A stretch of 64,000 nucleotides of DNA. Origin: Mytilus californianus (lineage: Eukaryota; Mollusca; Bivalvia; Mytilida; Mytilidae). The notes beneath the pieces are model-generated. The model was not told where the DNA came from. It saw nothing but the letters and a program-made list of their open reading frames with translations, and did not search any database. Within the stretch, counting starts at the first letter, position 1, and every line of letters begins with the position of its first letter. The translations under genes were made by a program, and so were the position numbers. The DNA lies in assembly GCF_021869535.1 (NCBI RefSeq), contig NW_026262734.1, positions 98,151,285 through 98,215,284 on the forward strand. Reading direction: 5' to 3'. Positions 21,912 through 33,837 of this stretch are shown piece by piece.

Positions 21912-22858
21912 TTTATATAGAAATTACAACTTTTATAAAAAAAAATCCATTACATGAAATATGAGATTTCCTTAAACACTTATATTTCTATGATATATTT
22001 TCCTTTTTTTTATTTTGACATACATCAATATTTGTATATACCATATTCCCTAAGACTTGCAATTCAAGTTCATTCCGGTTATACATTTTTTTATATGGCA
22101 TTTAAATTTTATTTTTGCTAGGATCGATAAATTGATCGCAACAGCTGGCAGTATTCCACCCACTTATTTCCCTAAAATAACTTTTCTCCACTATCATTTT
22201 CAATTGTTTTATTTATTCTGTTATTAGAGGACGTGCGCAGTAAAATATAATTTTACTTACGATTAGTCAGTACTTTAACAGTCTTTATCTAATTAACGTA
22301 GACATTTATTTATGCCACGAACTTGAAACCAAACGTTTTGTTTCAATTAATAATTCATACCATTTTATGATTTAGATATCTCTGACCGATAATTGAATAC
22401 CAAAGGACTAAGCAGGGGTTATTCGAACAAGAAAGAATCTGTGTTAATCATTTAAGGTCAAAAGTTTGTTACCAAATATTTCAGATCCAAATTTTGATAT
22501 AGAAAATGTATGAGGTCATAAGGCTGTGTATACTCTGCCCAAAATTGCGATCAGGTATTGATTGAGTACCTTTTTTGCATTAAAGACAGCTGCTGTAATA
22601 CGGGGTATTATAATTTAAGATTTAAGATTTTGAAGCAGTGTTTGTTAATGATGTAAGCAGCCTTTTCGTTGCGTACTTAAAGAACATGCAGGCTGTCTGT
22701 CACCTGGTCACTCATTGTCCGTCGATCAAATAGTTCTCCATATCGGTACAACACACACTATATTTAGAATATTTATTGTAGAAGTGCTGTTTTGAATATT
22801 TAACCGTGAATATCACCGGTGTAGAGTAAACCAGAACCCTCAAAGCACATTTGACATG

Positions 22859-22993
22859 GAAAGCTCGGCCTCTAGCATCATCGAAGAGACATGCACATCC
22901 GGTACAGTAACATTAATAACGTTTAATAGCTCGGCCTCTAGCATCATCGAAGAGACATGCACATCTGGTACAGTAACATTGGTAACGTTTAAT
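22859..22993. repeat. 66-bp tandem duplication
   Basis: AGCTCGGCCTCTAGCATCAT then CGAAGAGACATGCACATC and GGTACAGTAACATT occurs twice in direct succession with only about three differences. A short ORF crosses both copies (22856-23044) but has no other support. Confidence 0.9.
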
Positions 22994-24305
22994 GATATAA
23001 GAACGTTTACACTGTTTATTTATTCAAATGTGGAAAAAAAGTAAAGAAATTTGTTTGCCAGTGTACCACGTGCATACTGATTGAAAAAAAAGGGCAGACT
23101 TTAAATAACGTAACCGGCAGACTCTTAAGAACTTCTTAAGAATAGGACTTTGAAAATGCCAATACATTATGTATGAGTAGTGAAATTTATGATGTTGGTA
23201 AATTTATTAAACTTATAACAGTTAACAGAATACATTTTCGCTCGTTACATATACACAAGGTGTTTGTAGTGTAAACGTTTGATAAAATATTCAGATTGGT
23301 GTCAAGAATGAATTTTCGAATAGACTTTCTTTGAAGTACCAATGTTGTATAAGAAGTAAAACAAAGTTTCTAAATGTATCGAAAACAATGGATTAAATAA
23401 CAAATTAAAAAAATCTGTGTAATTGCTGTTCTTACCATATTAACATCCCTGGACTTGCCTACCTTTAAAAGGTATTTTTCTCAAAGATAAGAATATTGAA
23501 TTTCTTCCCTTAAAACTCTGTCGTACCAATTATTAAAAACCTGATTTATTTATTTTTTCAAAATTTGTATTTAGATATTTTAAATATTTAGCATCTAAAT
23601 TACGAGGACGTCTGTTCAAATCTTTTATTTCCATTCCCTTTCTAATTCTGCATCAATATATTGTTAAAAAACCCAAAGGTTATCTGTCAAATTGAATTTA
23701 ATGTACTTTGGTATTTTGTGGAAAGTAAGTGTTGATACATAGCCTCAGTCATAGGCAATCATACTTCACCTATCTTTCGTAATGCAGGCAATGAAAACAT
23801 TTTCCCAGGAAAAGATTGGTATAGTTTTTCCGCTTCTTCTTACTTTTTTTTTTATGAAACTAAGCTACAAAATAATTTACCATCTCTTTGTATTTATTTT
23901 TAATGATGTTAATATGATTATTCAATTTCTTCTTTTTATAAGGTTGTATCAAAGAATTGAAAAAAAGCGAGATTTTTATACGTATCTATATGCAACCTCT
24001 TGTAGATATATTATTAATATGGTGGGCATTATTATCACAATGTGTTCGTTATGAAATGATGACCCCTCCTCCCCCTGAACATTCGGATGCTTATGTAAAG
24101 TTTTATTTACATTTATTGATTATCCGTAAATGTTCTTTCAATTTAATTGACTATCTTTTTGTGTACTGTTTATTGTATATTTAAAAATATTTATTTAGAA
24201 AATAATGTTATCATAAAATTATACTTTATTACATTTCATTTTATTATATATAGTTATTGTTATACTGTTACAAGCTAAACATTATAGTTATTTTATATTT
24301 CAACT

Positions 24306-24870
24306 AGAACACACCCGCTACATCGCGGGTCCGTGAATGAATTAAAGAACCTACGCCTTATTTTCAGCGTGGATTTTTAGTATTCGTATTGTCATATGAT
24401 AAAGTCATGCTGATTATAAGGTGCACCGTTTTCTCTGCTTTCAAAATCTTTGTTTGAATCCGTCCTAGTTTTCATAATACAACCGGAAACTATTTGTGTA
24501 TATATATCTTTTGGTCAATTATTGAATTTAGTGGTCTAAATCCTTGTATAATGACCAAGTTCAGTTGTGATTATGACCCGTATACATAGCAAATCCCAAA
24601 TACACCGTTTGGTGGTGCGCCTGACAAAGGCGGAACGTACAGATAAGGTAACATGAATCAGGTACTGGAATCGATATCGGATTCGACCCGGAACTTGTTA
24701 ATTATTGGTAATATTAATTATGTGGAAAACAAAAGGGCCTGGAATGGTGTAATTTTTAATCAAAACCATTTTCCTATAGTAGTTATATATAAAGTTGGTT
24801 TCTTTGATTCGTCGTTTTTACGTCATGCCAGCTAACAAATTGGACCTCGTTATTTTAGTAGTATAGATTT
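24306..24870. repeat. Unclassified repeat-like block
   Basis: CTAGAACACACCCGCTACAT then CGCGGGTCCGTGAATG opens a moderately GC-richer block running to about 24870. I recall similar CGCGGGT-headed sequences as dispersed in mussel genomes. No terminal repeats or ORF with a family signal are visible, so the boundaries and class are uncertain. Confidence 0.3.
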
Positions 24871-26347
24871 CATTTAATAGGGTCCTTAGGAAACGCTAGG
24901 TGAAGTTTTTTTGCTGGTTGTAAGGTATCCGGTCTAGAATTTAAAAAAAGTCACGTACATGTATTCATTATGCAAAGCAAACCTATAATAAAACCGGCAA
25001 ATATTCAAACAGTGCGTGCAGTAAATTTCATTAGAGTATTAAAACTGTGTTTTATAGATGATGATGGTGATGACGATGGATTAGTGTTTAACCTCCAGTG
25101 GAGAATATTACATGTATATCAGGACGTGAACATGCTAATGTGATACTTATGATTAATATCCACGCTTATTGCACTAGATCGAAAAAGTGAACGTTAGTTT
25201 TATCGTGCTAGTTCACAAAGTAACAGTCTGCAAGAAGGTATCCTATACGGACACATTATTCTGAATCCTATCCGACAAGTTTTTGGGTTGACTGACCGGC
25301 AAAAAAACCCGTGACCTTCAACGTTCACGCAACCACGAAACCACCTAGGCGATTTTATAGCTGTTCGCAAATATTAAAGTTGATAAAGAATTAAGTTTGT
25401 ATCATATATTAATATTATTTTACCACGATTTGGTTTATGGTCTGGATAGTATAATGTTATGTCCAAGAGCATAATTGTATCTTTAAAGTTTCTGTTTTTA
25501 GTATATATCAGAACGTCCGATAATTTTCGCTCAGAGGGGTATCCAACGTTTTCAAAAGTAGCCATATTAAATGAAACTATTGAGTTTGTTGATTCGATTA
25601 ATTGTCGCTTACTTTATACGGCTTTTTTATTTCTAAATCTGTTATCTGTGATTTCAGAAAAAAATATTTTATGACATAAAAGCTGTCATGTCAAAACAGA
25701 AAACAAATCTTGTGTTTTATCGAACAATATGTACACGTCACACCATTTAGCTCTCCCGGTAAATCTACAACGAAGACATTGATTACGGAATAACGGATTG
25801 CCAAACAGAAGTAAGATTATCAAAATGCGGTATGACGGAATCACAGTTATCGCGCTTACAATATAAACATTGTCATAAAATCACAACCATTAGTATTGAA
25901 AACCTGTTGGGATAATCGTAATAGGGCATCAAATTATTTTTGCTTCTGTGAAGTATGATATTGTTGCTTGGTAACACTTATTGTATGATATATTTCTGCA
26001 CATTTAAGTATTATTTATAAATTTTCATTGACATATATATGTATCATTGTTCATATTCATTTACGAATGTATTGTTCTGTGATATTGAACCATTCCTTCA
26101 TCAAACATTTGTAAATATTGCCTCATTGTTAAACAGTTGTGGATATTTTATACCCCACGTTTTACCTTCTGTAAATAAATCACATTTGTTGATCTAATCT
26201 TGTGTGTAGTTATTTTACTGAATTGTAGAATATCGATGAGAGCTCCAATTTAAAACGCCTATGCGGAGTAAAGCAAAAATCAATTAATCAACCAATCAAT
26301 CAATCAAATCAACAGAAAAACGCGATTTTCAAACTGATTTTCACCGT

Positions 26348-26637
26348 GTTTATGCCCCACCTACGAAAATAATAGGGGCATTATGTTTTCTGGTCTGTGC
26401 GTCCGTTCGTTCGTTCGTCCGTCCGTCTGTCCCGCTTCAGTTAAATTTTTTGGTCAAGGTAGTTTTTGATGAAGTTGAAGTCCAATCAACTTGAAACTTA
26501 GTACACATTTTTCCTATGATATGATCTTTCTAATTTTAATGCCAAATTAGAGTTTTGACTCCAATTTCACGGTCCACTGAATATAGAAAACGATAGTGCG
26601 AGTGGGGCATCCGTGTACTATGGACACATTCTTGTTT
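26348..26637 (+). repeat. Dispersed mussel repeat with (GTCC)n-like core
   Basis: It runs from GCCCCACCTACGAAAATAAT through a CGTTCGTTCGTCCGTCCGTC cluster to GTGGGGCATCCGTGTACTAT and GGACACATTCTTG. The ends match a repeat I recognise from mussel genomes. It is non-coding. Confidence 0.6.
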
Positions 26638-27002
26638 CTAATGTTGTTCCGTTACCATGATGACATCACTAACCCAGGTTAGAGGGGATGATTATAGCGC
26701 TAACAAACATGTTTAACTCGGCGAGTCTTTCTGTGCATCCAAAGCCAGGAGCCTTGTTGTTTTATGGAGTTGTTTGTTTTTTTTTGCTTTCGGCTATGTT
26801 GTTGTTTGTCCTTCTTCGACCGATGATTTTTAATTGCCCCTTGGGAATCATCGAATATATTTATGGATACCGTTGGAAAAAAAATGGTGTTTTATGCACC
26901 CATCCTGAGTACCTTTTGCCAGATTGCTGATCGAAATGAAAAAAAAATGAGAGAGTTTAGATCTGAATAAAATTTATTAAAACCTTCAATATGTCACGAT
27001 AT

Positions 27003-27150
27003 GTAAAAATAAGAAGATGTGGTATGATTGCCAATGAGACAACTCTCCACCACGGATCAAATGACGTAGAACATTAGCAACTATATGTCAATGTATTGCC
27101 TTCAACCAAGAGCAAAACCCATACCGTATAACAAGTTATAATAGGCCCCG
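27003..27150 (+). repeat. GCCAATGAGAC repeat family, forward copy
   Basis: AAAAATAAGAAGATGTGGTA then TGATTGCCAATGAGACAACT and CTCCACCACGGATCAAATGA, continuing to AGAGCAAAACCCATACCGTA. It is better preserved than the copy at 18483. The repeat probably continues to about 27330, where CCTGTCCCAAGTCAGGAACC appears. Confidence 0.75.
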
Positions 27151-27565
27151 AAATGACAAAACAATTCAAACGAGAAAACTAAAGGCCTGATTTATGTACA
27201 AAACAACAAACGAAAAACAAAAATGATACACAGCAACTAACGAGCACAAGTGAATTACAGACACATACATATTATGGCGGAGTTAAAATGTCTGTGCCTG
27301 TCCCAAGTCAGGAACCTCGTCGTAGATTTTCTTTTGCCAAATCTTAACGACTTTTGTCATTTGGAAAATGTGATGTTCACGCATGGGAGGGGTTTTGTTA
27401 AATTTATTCACAACACTTTTCAACTGCGGAGAAATTTAAAGCTCAGATATTGTATATTACACTTTAACACCTGTATATTGCTGAGGATTGGATGTTTACA
27501 TATAGAGCCGTTGAGTTGTGTTTCATTGACGTCCCCAACATCTCTACTTATAACTTTTTTGACAC

Positions 27566-27690
27566 GATCGTCACTGATGAGGCTTTTGAAGACGAAACGC
27601 GCATCTGGAGTTTATAATTTTATTCCTGTTATCTATGATAAGTTCATTTACAACCACTGTGTCGATGCCACTGCTGTTTACAAAACTTTG
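27566..27690 (+). repeat. Dispersed repeat, GACGAAACGCGC family
   Basis: GTCACTGATGAGGCTTTTGA, then AGACGAAACGCGCATCTGGA and TAATTTTATTCCTGTTATCT, then CACTGTGTCGATGCCACTGC. It accounts for the 3' half of the 157-codon ORF at 27250-27723, which is therefore not treated as a gene. Confidence 0.75.
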
Positions 27691-28394
27691 AATGGAATTT
27701 CGTTGATCAATGGATCGAGATAAAAAGATAGGTTTATGTACCAAACAATGCTAGCATAACCTTGTAATATGATTATCTCTGTCCTCTTGATAATCTGGTG
27801 TGGAGGTTGATCTTAAGATCTTTAATAGTTTCTGTAAAGTGCTTGTACAACATGCCCATATTTGGGAATATTTTTATTACATCATCACTTGTCTTTTGTA
27901 GAAAACCATGCATATACTGACTCTTTGATTATCTGTTCATCACTTTTATCTTTCGTTTTCTTCTCTTACATCTAAATTTTGATATCTGAGTTAAGGTTTC
28001 AGATACAATGTGACCTACTGTCATATATCGTGATATTAGGAAGAATCCATGATAAGTAAAGGCTACAGTTGCTGTATTTTATCGATGTTCTAAACTTGTA
28101 AGTGTATTTGAAATATGACAACATTGAGGAAAATTTTGAGAAATGAAATGACCTATACATGTAGGGACATCGATAGCGTCGATAAATAAAAAAAAAAAAA
28201 AAACCATTTCATGCATCCAAAGCGCTTTTCCTGATAAACAAAACAAGCATCTTCTGTTATGAATGCATTATCCTCTATGAAATAACAAAATGAGTAAAAA
28301 ATGTCATGCCAGAGAATCGGACACAAGCGCTACATTTTCTGATGAGAAGTCCTACAAGAGAGGCTAACTAACGATATCAAAGAGATATTCAAAC

Positions 28395-28860
28395 TCAAAA
28401 ATCGAAAACAAACTGACAATGTCATGCCAAAAACGAAAAACGATCAATAGACAAACAACAGTATACAAAACACAACATAAAAAACTAAAGACTGAGTAAT
28501 ACCACCAAAAACCGGGTTGATATCAGGTGTCCCGTCGTGTTGCTCATGTAGGTGATAAGTCTAAAACGGTAGGTCACATTCGAGGAAAGAGGACGGAATT
28601 GGTTGTGGTTACGACAATTGGAATTTATCTGTTGTCATCTGTGAAACAGATATTCCATAATGGTCAACAAACTCTCATTCATACAATTTTCGAAGGATGA
28701 TTTCAACTTTACCACTTGGAACTCTTGGTTTAATAGCTTCCTTTGTTGTCAGCAACCATGTGGCATGTTGCTACATAGGAATGGAAAGTTTACAATTGGT
28801 AAGCTGAAATCATCTCTTTTGTCAAAAATGTTTGTTCTCAATTAGAATGATGTAAAAGAT
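28395..28860. repeat. Dispersed mussel repeat, TGCCATGGCG/ATTTCAACTT family
   Basis: Landmarks are GACAATGTCATGCCAAAAAC, ACAGTATACAAAACACAAC, CACCAAAAACCGGGTTGATA, TATTCCATAATGGTCAAC, GATGATTTCAACTTTACCAC, TTGGAACTCTTGGTTTAATA and GGAATGGAAAGTTTACAATT. Related sequence occurs, rearranged, in the 35.6-37.4 kb duplication and at 55960-56110. Confidence 0.6.
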
Positions 28861-28999
28861 GTCTCTCGTGAGTTGAGACAAATACATAACTGTGCTTGAG
28901 AAGTTTTGTTTTCGAAGAACATCTCTGCTAATGATGTCCGTGTAAATCGAACATTTGTGTGCGAGTTGGTTTTTATGTGCTTCGTCCTGATCTAATGTG

Positions 29000-29340
29000 C
29001 CAAGATCTTTCCTACTGATTTTACATTTTGTTCATATGTTGTGGTGTTACACGACTATTCCAGGTTAGGGGGGAGTTGAGCGCACACAAACATGTTCAAT
29101 TTTAATCATATTCATTATTTGCCTGTCATATTTTAGGAGCATGTAATTCAGTGGTTGTTGTTGGTTACTGTCTATATTTATGGCCTACTATACGATTTGG
29201 AATTTGCTCGTTATTGACCTATAGATGCTTACACCGATGTTGTTTGGTTTTAGTTGGATAGTTTGCACATTGACATTCATTCCACATCTCCTTTTTTATA
29301 CTATATTCTGGTGCAGACGGTCAGTTACTACATAGAATAT
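29000..29340 (+). repeat. Dispersed repeat related to the 54160-54600 element
   Basis: Shared order of landmarks: TGTGGTGTTACACGACTATT (versus CTGTTACACGACTGTCCCAG), a following AGGTTAGGGGGG, AACATGTT, CCTGTCATATTTTAGGAGCA, GTAATTCAGTGGTTGTTG, then ATGGCCTACTATACGATTTG. It ends with a GACATTCATTCCACATCTCC segment. It is diverged and non-coding. Confidence 0.5.
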
Positions 29341-29539
29341 GGATAGCTGACACTCGGAAACTGAAATCGTCACGTTTGTTATTTAACATACTTGGAAGTC
29401 GTCCATCTGATTCAATTTACAAAACATATCCAGACAAGGCATTCTAGGTTTTGTAGTATTTCTAATGCCAAGTTCACTGGAAAATCTGATCAGGTGTAAG
29501 TAATCGCTGAATTTTAACTTTATAGTACAGACTATAGAT

Positions 29540-29572
29540 CGAGGGTTCAGAGCAAAAAGGGGTTATCTGCAT
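29540..29572 (+). repeat. Left terminal inverted repeat of transposon
   Basis: Begins CGAGGGTTCAGAGC and ends TATCTGCAT. It pairs with 34637-34669, with a perfect outer 21 bp. The target duplication AGAT immediately precedes it. Confidence 0.92.
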
Positions 29573-30254
29573 ATTTCATAGTTTTGAGAAAATCAAGTTT
29601 AAAGGTTTATCAAATTATCAAAAATTAGTTTGTCATCTATATGATCTATAAATTGGTCAAATATGAGATAATGTTGGTGTGTGTAATTTGTCAAAAGTTT
29701 GGAATGATTAAGTAAGTATAAATAGGATAAAAGTAGGTCAATGCAGATAGCCCCTTTTTGCCTATTGACAAAGGTGACAAAAAATTAGAGCAAAAATGTG
29801 CTATCTGCCATATAGCACCTTTTTGCTCAACATTTTTTCTGTTTAATCATGTTAGTGTTTTAAATATTATCAATCTATTATTGCTTAAGTTAGGTTTTTG
29901 ACAATTTTTTGGATTATATTTATACTGACAGAAATGTTTCACTAATTTGTAATAAAATATGCCCGATTCTACAGTCAGTACAAGCAAAAAAAATGAATAT
30001 AATTAAATATTGTGTTTGGTTTATTCTGTATTTCATTTAAGATTTTAACAGTATAGTTTCGTCAGTTAAATTTGATGAATAATGTTGATTTTTTATTTAG
30101 ATTTTGTATGACATTGACCTGACAATAGTCTGAGCATTCAGAGATTTTTTTCTGGTACCTTTTGTCGGTCGGCTTTTTGTAATTAAAAACAAAACTGAAT
30201 AGAACATGATTTATCATTTGTTACAAGGATACAACATTAAACTTTTGATTTGAA

Positions 30255-32723
30255 TTAAATGTTGTCTATTAAATCTTCTTCTGTAATGTCTGGCTCTGGC
30301 AAGGTGTCCTTCACTAATTTTCCAACCAGAAGACTTTCATAGTACGAGTGATATGTAGTTGGGATAACCCCGCTCTTGCACAATGATAGGAGATCTGCTT
30401 TCTTTGCAGCAGAAATTTGTAGTTTAGACTCATACAAAGGTGACAGTTTAATATTTCCAGTCTTCTTTTTTCTTCCTCTTAAACTACTTGACTGGAACTT
30501 AGCTTCCATAAAATTCTCAGGATCAAAGCCGTTGTTAAAAAATACACTTCCTGGATTTTCTTTCGTTACTCGAATCCACTTGACTTTCAGCCAATTTATT
30601 GTTTCTCCCGAAACTGTTCTTTTCAAATTGATGTTAAAGTCGGTTTTTAAGCCTTTTAGGTCATAAAAATCTCTATAGTTTACTGGAATAACTATATAAG
30701 GATTTGTCTTCCTCGCCATTGACACGACAGTGTCCCACTGTGACGGATGGTATACCTTTGTACTTTTTTTTGCTCTCTTCACTGACGAGTGTATGGAGTC
30801 GGCTTCCATTTCCGAATGACCCCTTTCAAAAAACTTGTGATTAATTGCTTTTAAGTTTGAATGAAAATGTAAGGCATACAGCAATGCAGAGGCCACAAAC
30901 TGGTTCCTGTTTTGACCACCACAAGTATCTGAAAAGTATGTAATTTCTTCAACAGCGGTATTTTTTTCCGCTATTGAGTTGATGTGCATTAGTATGCAAG
31001 ATCCAATGTCACTTGAACCCCTTCCGCCATTCGTCTCGTCCCACAAATAACATGTGCCTTTACTATCCCCAAGTGAATAGAATGACAGGTTGTATGTTGA
31101 CAGACATCTTTTATAAAAAAGATCCCCAACCATGCTACAGGGTGTTGGCAGCACTGCCTCCAAGTCGAAGGTAACTGCAGCGAAAGATCTATCTGTCTTT
31201 GCTCTTTCCTTGTCGAGTCTTTTTTCCTCTCTTGATTTCTCTTTCTTCGTTTGGTGTTCTTGAAATTGTTCTTCGTCTTCCTTTGTAATTTCACCTCTTT
31301 GTTTCTTCTCATAATAGATAGTACATGTTGAACACTGGTCCTTTTTTGGTTTATGAAATGCCAGGTTAAACTCGTTACAGAAAGTATCACGATATACATT
31401 TATTTTACATGGTTTTTTGCCTTTCCTTTGATATTCTTTTTCATAAAGTTGGTGCATCTTTTGTACTGACAGGTTTGAGCTAAGATATTGACGGTTTGAG
31501 TCCTTTCGTGTGTAGTGTGATGATACCGTTGGAAATGATTGTATGTGTTCCCTAATAAAATGCCTATCACCTTCTGGAGTTCGGTTTATGGATGGGTTTT
31601 TTCCGCGATTATCACGGCCAACAAATACTCCATGCTCTTTCTTTTTCAAGGAATATTCTACTGTTTTTTTGCTGACATGAAGTATTCCCAGAAAGAATGC
31701 TTTACAAACTCGCTCTTTTTTCCCGTCTGTAGTTAAAAAATAGGTGTTGGAATTTTCTTTTCTATTTGTGGTACATCTTTTGGACTTAGTTTGCTCTACA
31801 TGTTGGCAAATAAAGTTTCTTTGCTTCTCATATGATCCCAACTGATAATAAGTGGCGAAAATATCCCCTGCTTGTCGTGCCGTTATCTTTAAAGAGCATT
31901 TGAATTTACATTTTGAACAGTCACGATATTGCATCTTTTTCTTTGCTTGTTCTTTTCCTGTTAGACCAGTATAAGGTAAACCGTGTACTCTGTTAAATTG
32001 CCTTACATTTCTTTTCCAAACTTCTTGATTCTTTTTTTTCTTTCGAAATAGTTGTTTCTTGACAGGACTTTTATAGTTTGCACGTTTCCTCGGTGTTACT
32101 GGAGTACTTCTTTTCCTTTTATTCGTCATAGGTGTTCGCACATTATTCATAACCGGTGGACTACAATCACCTATTGTAGATTGATCTGCTTGAGAGGTTC
32201 TTTCAAGAACTTCATCCAAATGACATACTGCATCATAATGCTCCTGACCTTTTATGGCAATTAAAGCAACTTTGATATACTCCTGAGAATGCTCAGTGTC
32301 TTGTAAGTCAGGAATAATGTCATAAACTGAATTTGACACCATACTTGAATATATCCTTAATGGTCTGTTGTACATATTAGCTAAGGCCAAAGGCATGAAG
32401 TCAGCAAGTTCATTGTTCCAATGCCCATCAATACTAAAATCTTGCAGTAGACTATCAAATTTTTGATTTTGTCCCTCAACAGTTGTTTCATGGTCAAACG
32501 ATATGAACCTCTTGTAGTGGTAATCCTCACGTGACATGTGATCAACCAGCTTTTCCCTGAGGATTTGGACATTCATGTCATGCCCTTCTGATGAGATATG
32601 CTTAACAACTGCTGACAAAAAACAATTCCCATCTGCTATTGTTGGAATTCTTTTCAATCCATTACTGAGTAGGAGGTTGTCTAATCTAATTGTGTGGTAT
32701 TTCAGAACGATCGTTCTATTCAT
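30255..32723 (-). CDS. OTU-domain/DDE-like transposase ORF (822 aa from its ATG)
   Basis: Residues ~25-170 form an OTU cysteine-protease fold: DGNCFLSAV with catalytic Cys34, a GHWNNELADFMPLALANMYN segment, and EHYDAV with His162. A basic stretch follows at ~200-232 (KRKRSTP, RKRANYKSPVKKQ), then a Cys-rich segment (C269, C272, C276, C306, H308). A second CxxC lies at C464-C467, followed by a coiled, Lys/Glu-rich linker (~473-512). The C-terminal half has FDLEAVLPTP (D520), YFSDTCGGQNRN (D599) and GHSEMEADSIH (E638/D642). I infer a DDE-like RNase H-fold core of the kind found in many animal 'DUF' transposase-like proteins. The frame is open 71 codons upstream of this ATG (to 32936) and overlaps the preceding ORF. 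The protein is probably produced by the enclosing transposon and acts in the nucleus. Identification of OTU is firm; the DDE assignment is inferred. Confidence 0.82.
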   Translation of the reverse strand: MNRTIVLKYHTIRLDNLLLSNGLKRIPTIADGNCFLSAVVKHISSEGHDMNVQILREKLVDHMSREDYHYKRFISFDHETTVEGQNQKFDSLLQDFSIDGHWNNELADFMPLALANMYNRPLRIYSSMVSNSVYDIIPDLQDTEHSQEYIKVALIAIKGQEHYDAVCHLDEVLERTSQADQSTIGDCSPPVMNNVRTPMTNKRKRSTPVTPRKRANYKSPVKKQLFRKKKKNQEVWKRNVRQFNRVHGLPYTGLTGKEQAKKKMQYRDCSKCKFKCSLKITARQAGDIFATYYQLGSYEKQRNFICQHVEQTKSKRCTTNRKENSNTYFLTTDGKKERVCKAFFLGILHVSKKTVEYSLKKKEHGVFVGRDNRGKNPSINRTPEGDRHFIREHIQSFPTVSSHYTRKDSNRQYLSSNLSVQKMHQLYEKEYQRKGKKPCKINVYRDTFCNEFNLAFHKPKKDQCSTCTIYYEKKQRGEITKEDEEQFQEHQTKKEKSREEKRLDKERAKTDRSFAAVTFDLEAVLPTPCSMVGDLFYKRCLSTYNLSFYSLGDSKGTCYLWDETNGGRGSSDIGSCILMHINSIAEKNTAVEEITYFSDTCGGQNRNQFVASALLYALHFHSNLKAINHKFFERGHSEMEADSIHSSVKRAKKSTKVYHPSQWDTVVSMARKTNPYIVIPVNYRDFYDLKGLKTDFNINLKRTVSGETINWLKVKWIRVTKENPGSVFFNNGFDPENFMEAKFQSSSLRGRKKKTGNIKLSPLYESKLQISAAKKADLLSLCKSGVIPTTYHSYYESLLVGKLVKDTLPEPDITEEDLIDNI

Positions 32724-32904
32724 TGCTGCCTTTTGGCTTAATCTGATGGCTTCTGTTTCTGTTAAGTTTGTTCTATTTGCTTCTGCATTACTTTCTTTTT
32801 CTTTAATTTTCCAGGGTCCTGATCTGTGCCTCTGCGAGCTAGTTGCATGTATAATTTTCCTCTGCTTTTCAAACTTCTTTTTTAAACTTTTACCTTTTCT
32901 TTTT

Positions 32905-33837
32905 TCAATTTTTGTCCCGATGCCTTTGCTTCGGTTTTACCAACTGTATACTGGATAAAGATTCTGGTTCACTTACAGAGTCCCTTTCAGATGTCATATC
33001 TGAGTTTGAAGATTGAAGATCCTTTTTACATGGTTGATACAGTTCATCTCCTGAATCATCAGACAAATCACTTGTCGGCATAGGTGTCTGTTTCATTAGG
33101 ATTTGTCTTTTACGGAAATGGTAAAGCTTTTTTCTTGGTACTGGTGTCATGTTGCTTGCTTTTGAACGTTTATCACGAACATTGTTTATATAACGTTTAG
33201 CATTTAACAGCCTTTTCAAAGCACTTTTTCTCAAATCATCTTGTTTCTTTAGCCTATGTTTGTTTTTAGTCAGCTTTATGAGTGGTGTATCATCATTTGA
33301 TGAATCATTAGAGGTATAACCAGCTAAAGTTCGATGTTCAGAAGTTTCTGCTGTCGTTTTATTATTTGGAAGTACGCTTTGGTGTTTTGACTGAACATCT
33401 TCATGCTGTACTTGTGTACTTTCTGATCCAATCTGCATATTTTCATCTTGATTTTCACCACTTATATCCCTTATAGTATTAGCTGATGATTGGTCTGTTA
33501 AAGTACTGGATAGTTCTATTTCTGATGTATTAGAACGACATGCATTGGTTTCATTTCTACCATTCCCAGGGATGTCATCATGCTGACTTGGCCTGTCTCT
33601 GATTGTACTTGATGATTGATCACTTGAAATATTTGATGGTCCACTTTCAGACTCTTCAGAAAGGCAATGGTTTGATTCATTGTCACCATTTCCAGGGCTC
33701 TTAGTATGTTGATTGTGACTGGCACTTGTTGTATGATGTGGTTCATCTGTAGATTGTCCACCATTTAATTCATAATAGTTGTGAATTTTCAGCAGGTCAG
33801 TGTCTGACCAGTCTGACCATTCCTCCTCGCCATCCAT
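32905..33837 (-). CDS. Acidic Ser-rich N-terminal ORF of the transposon (310 aa)
   Basis: This ORF begins MDGEEEWSDWSDTDLLKIHN, is rich in Ser, Asp, Asn and Gln, and turns basic after ~200 (KHRLKKQDDLRKSALKRLL). No folded domain is recognised; it looks disordered. An acceptor-like AATTTTTCAG abuts the ATG, so a 5' UTR intron is likely. The last codons overlap the open upstream part of the 822-codon frame by 32 nt, in the other frame. The two are probably one coding unit split by a one-base indel, or joined by frameshifting; a short intron is unlikely because no pyrimidine-rich acceptor is present. It has no counterpart elsewhere in the window. Confidence 0.65.
   Translation of the reverse strand: MDGEEEWSDWSDTDLLKIHNYYELNGGQSTDEPHHTTSASHNQHTKSPGNGDNESNHCLSEESESGPSNISSDQSSSTIRDRPSQHDDIPGNGRNETNACRSNTSEIELSSTLTDQSSANTIRDISGENQDENMQIGSESTQVQHEDVQSKHQSVLPNNKTTAETSEHRTLAGYTSNDSSNDDTPLIKLTKNKHRLKKQDDLRKSALKRLLNAKRYINNVRDKRSKASNMTPVPRKKLYHFRKRQILMKQTPMPTSDLSDDSGDELYQPCKKDLQSSNSDMTSERDSVSEPESLSSIQLVKPKQRHRDKN

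Larger units (their letters stand above)
21083..26347. other. Intergenic DNA downstream of Kv
   Basis: Apart from the MITE (21497-21911), the 66-bp duplication (22859-22993) and an unclassified repeat-like block (24306-24870), I see no supported gene. ORFs at 23782-24184 and 25374-25674 are low-complexity and lack any family signal. Confidence 0.5.

Noticed and set aside
24306-24360. Helitron-type terminus suggested by CTAGAACACACCCGC and the GC-rich hairpin CCGCTACATCGCGG
   Set aside because: No CTRR end with adjoining hairpin and no Rep/helicase coding sequence was found; kept only as an unclassified repeat.
27250-27723. 157-codon plus-strand ORF
   Set aside because: It is built from dispersed repeats (CCTGTCCCAAGTCAGGAACC and the GACGAAACGCGC family) and shows no protein-family signal.
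32724-32936. A short intron joining the two transposon ORFs
   Set aside because: A GGTAAAAC donor-like site exists, but the following ~200 nt lack any pyrimidine-rich acceptor on the minus strand; an indel or frameshift explains the overlap better.
30376-33764. Several 60-136-codon ORFs on both strands inside the transposon
   Set aside because: They are alternate-frame shadows of the 822- and 310-codon ORFs, without independent motifs.
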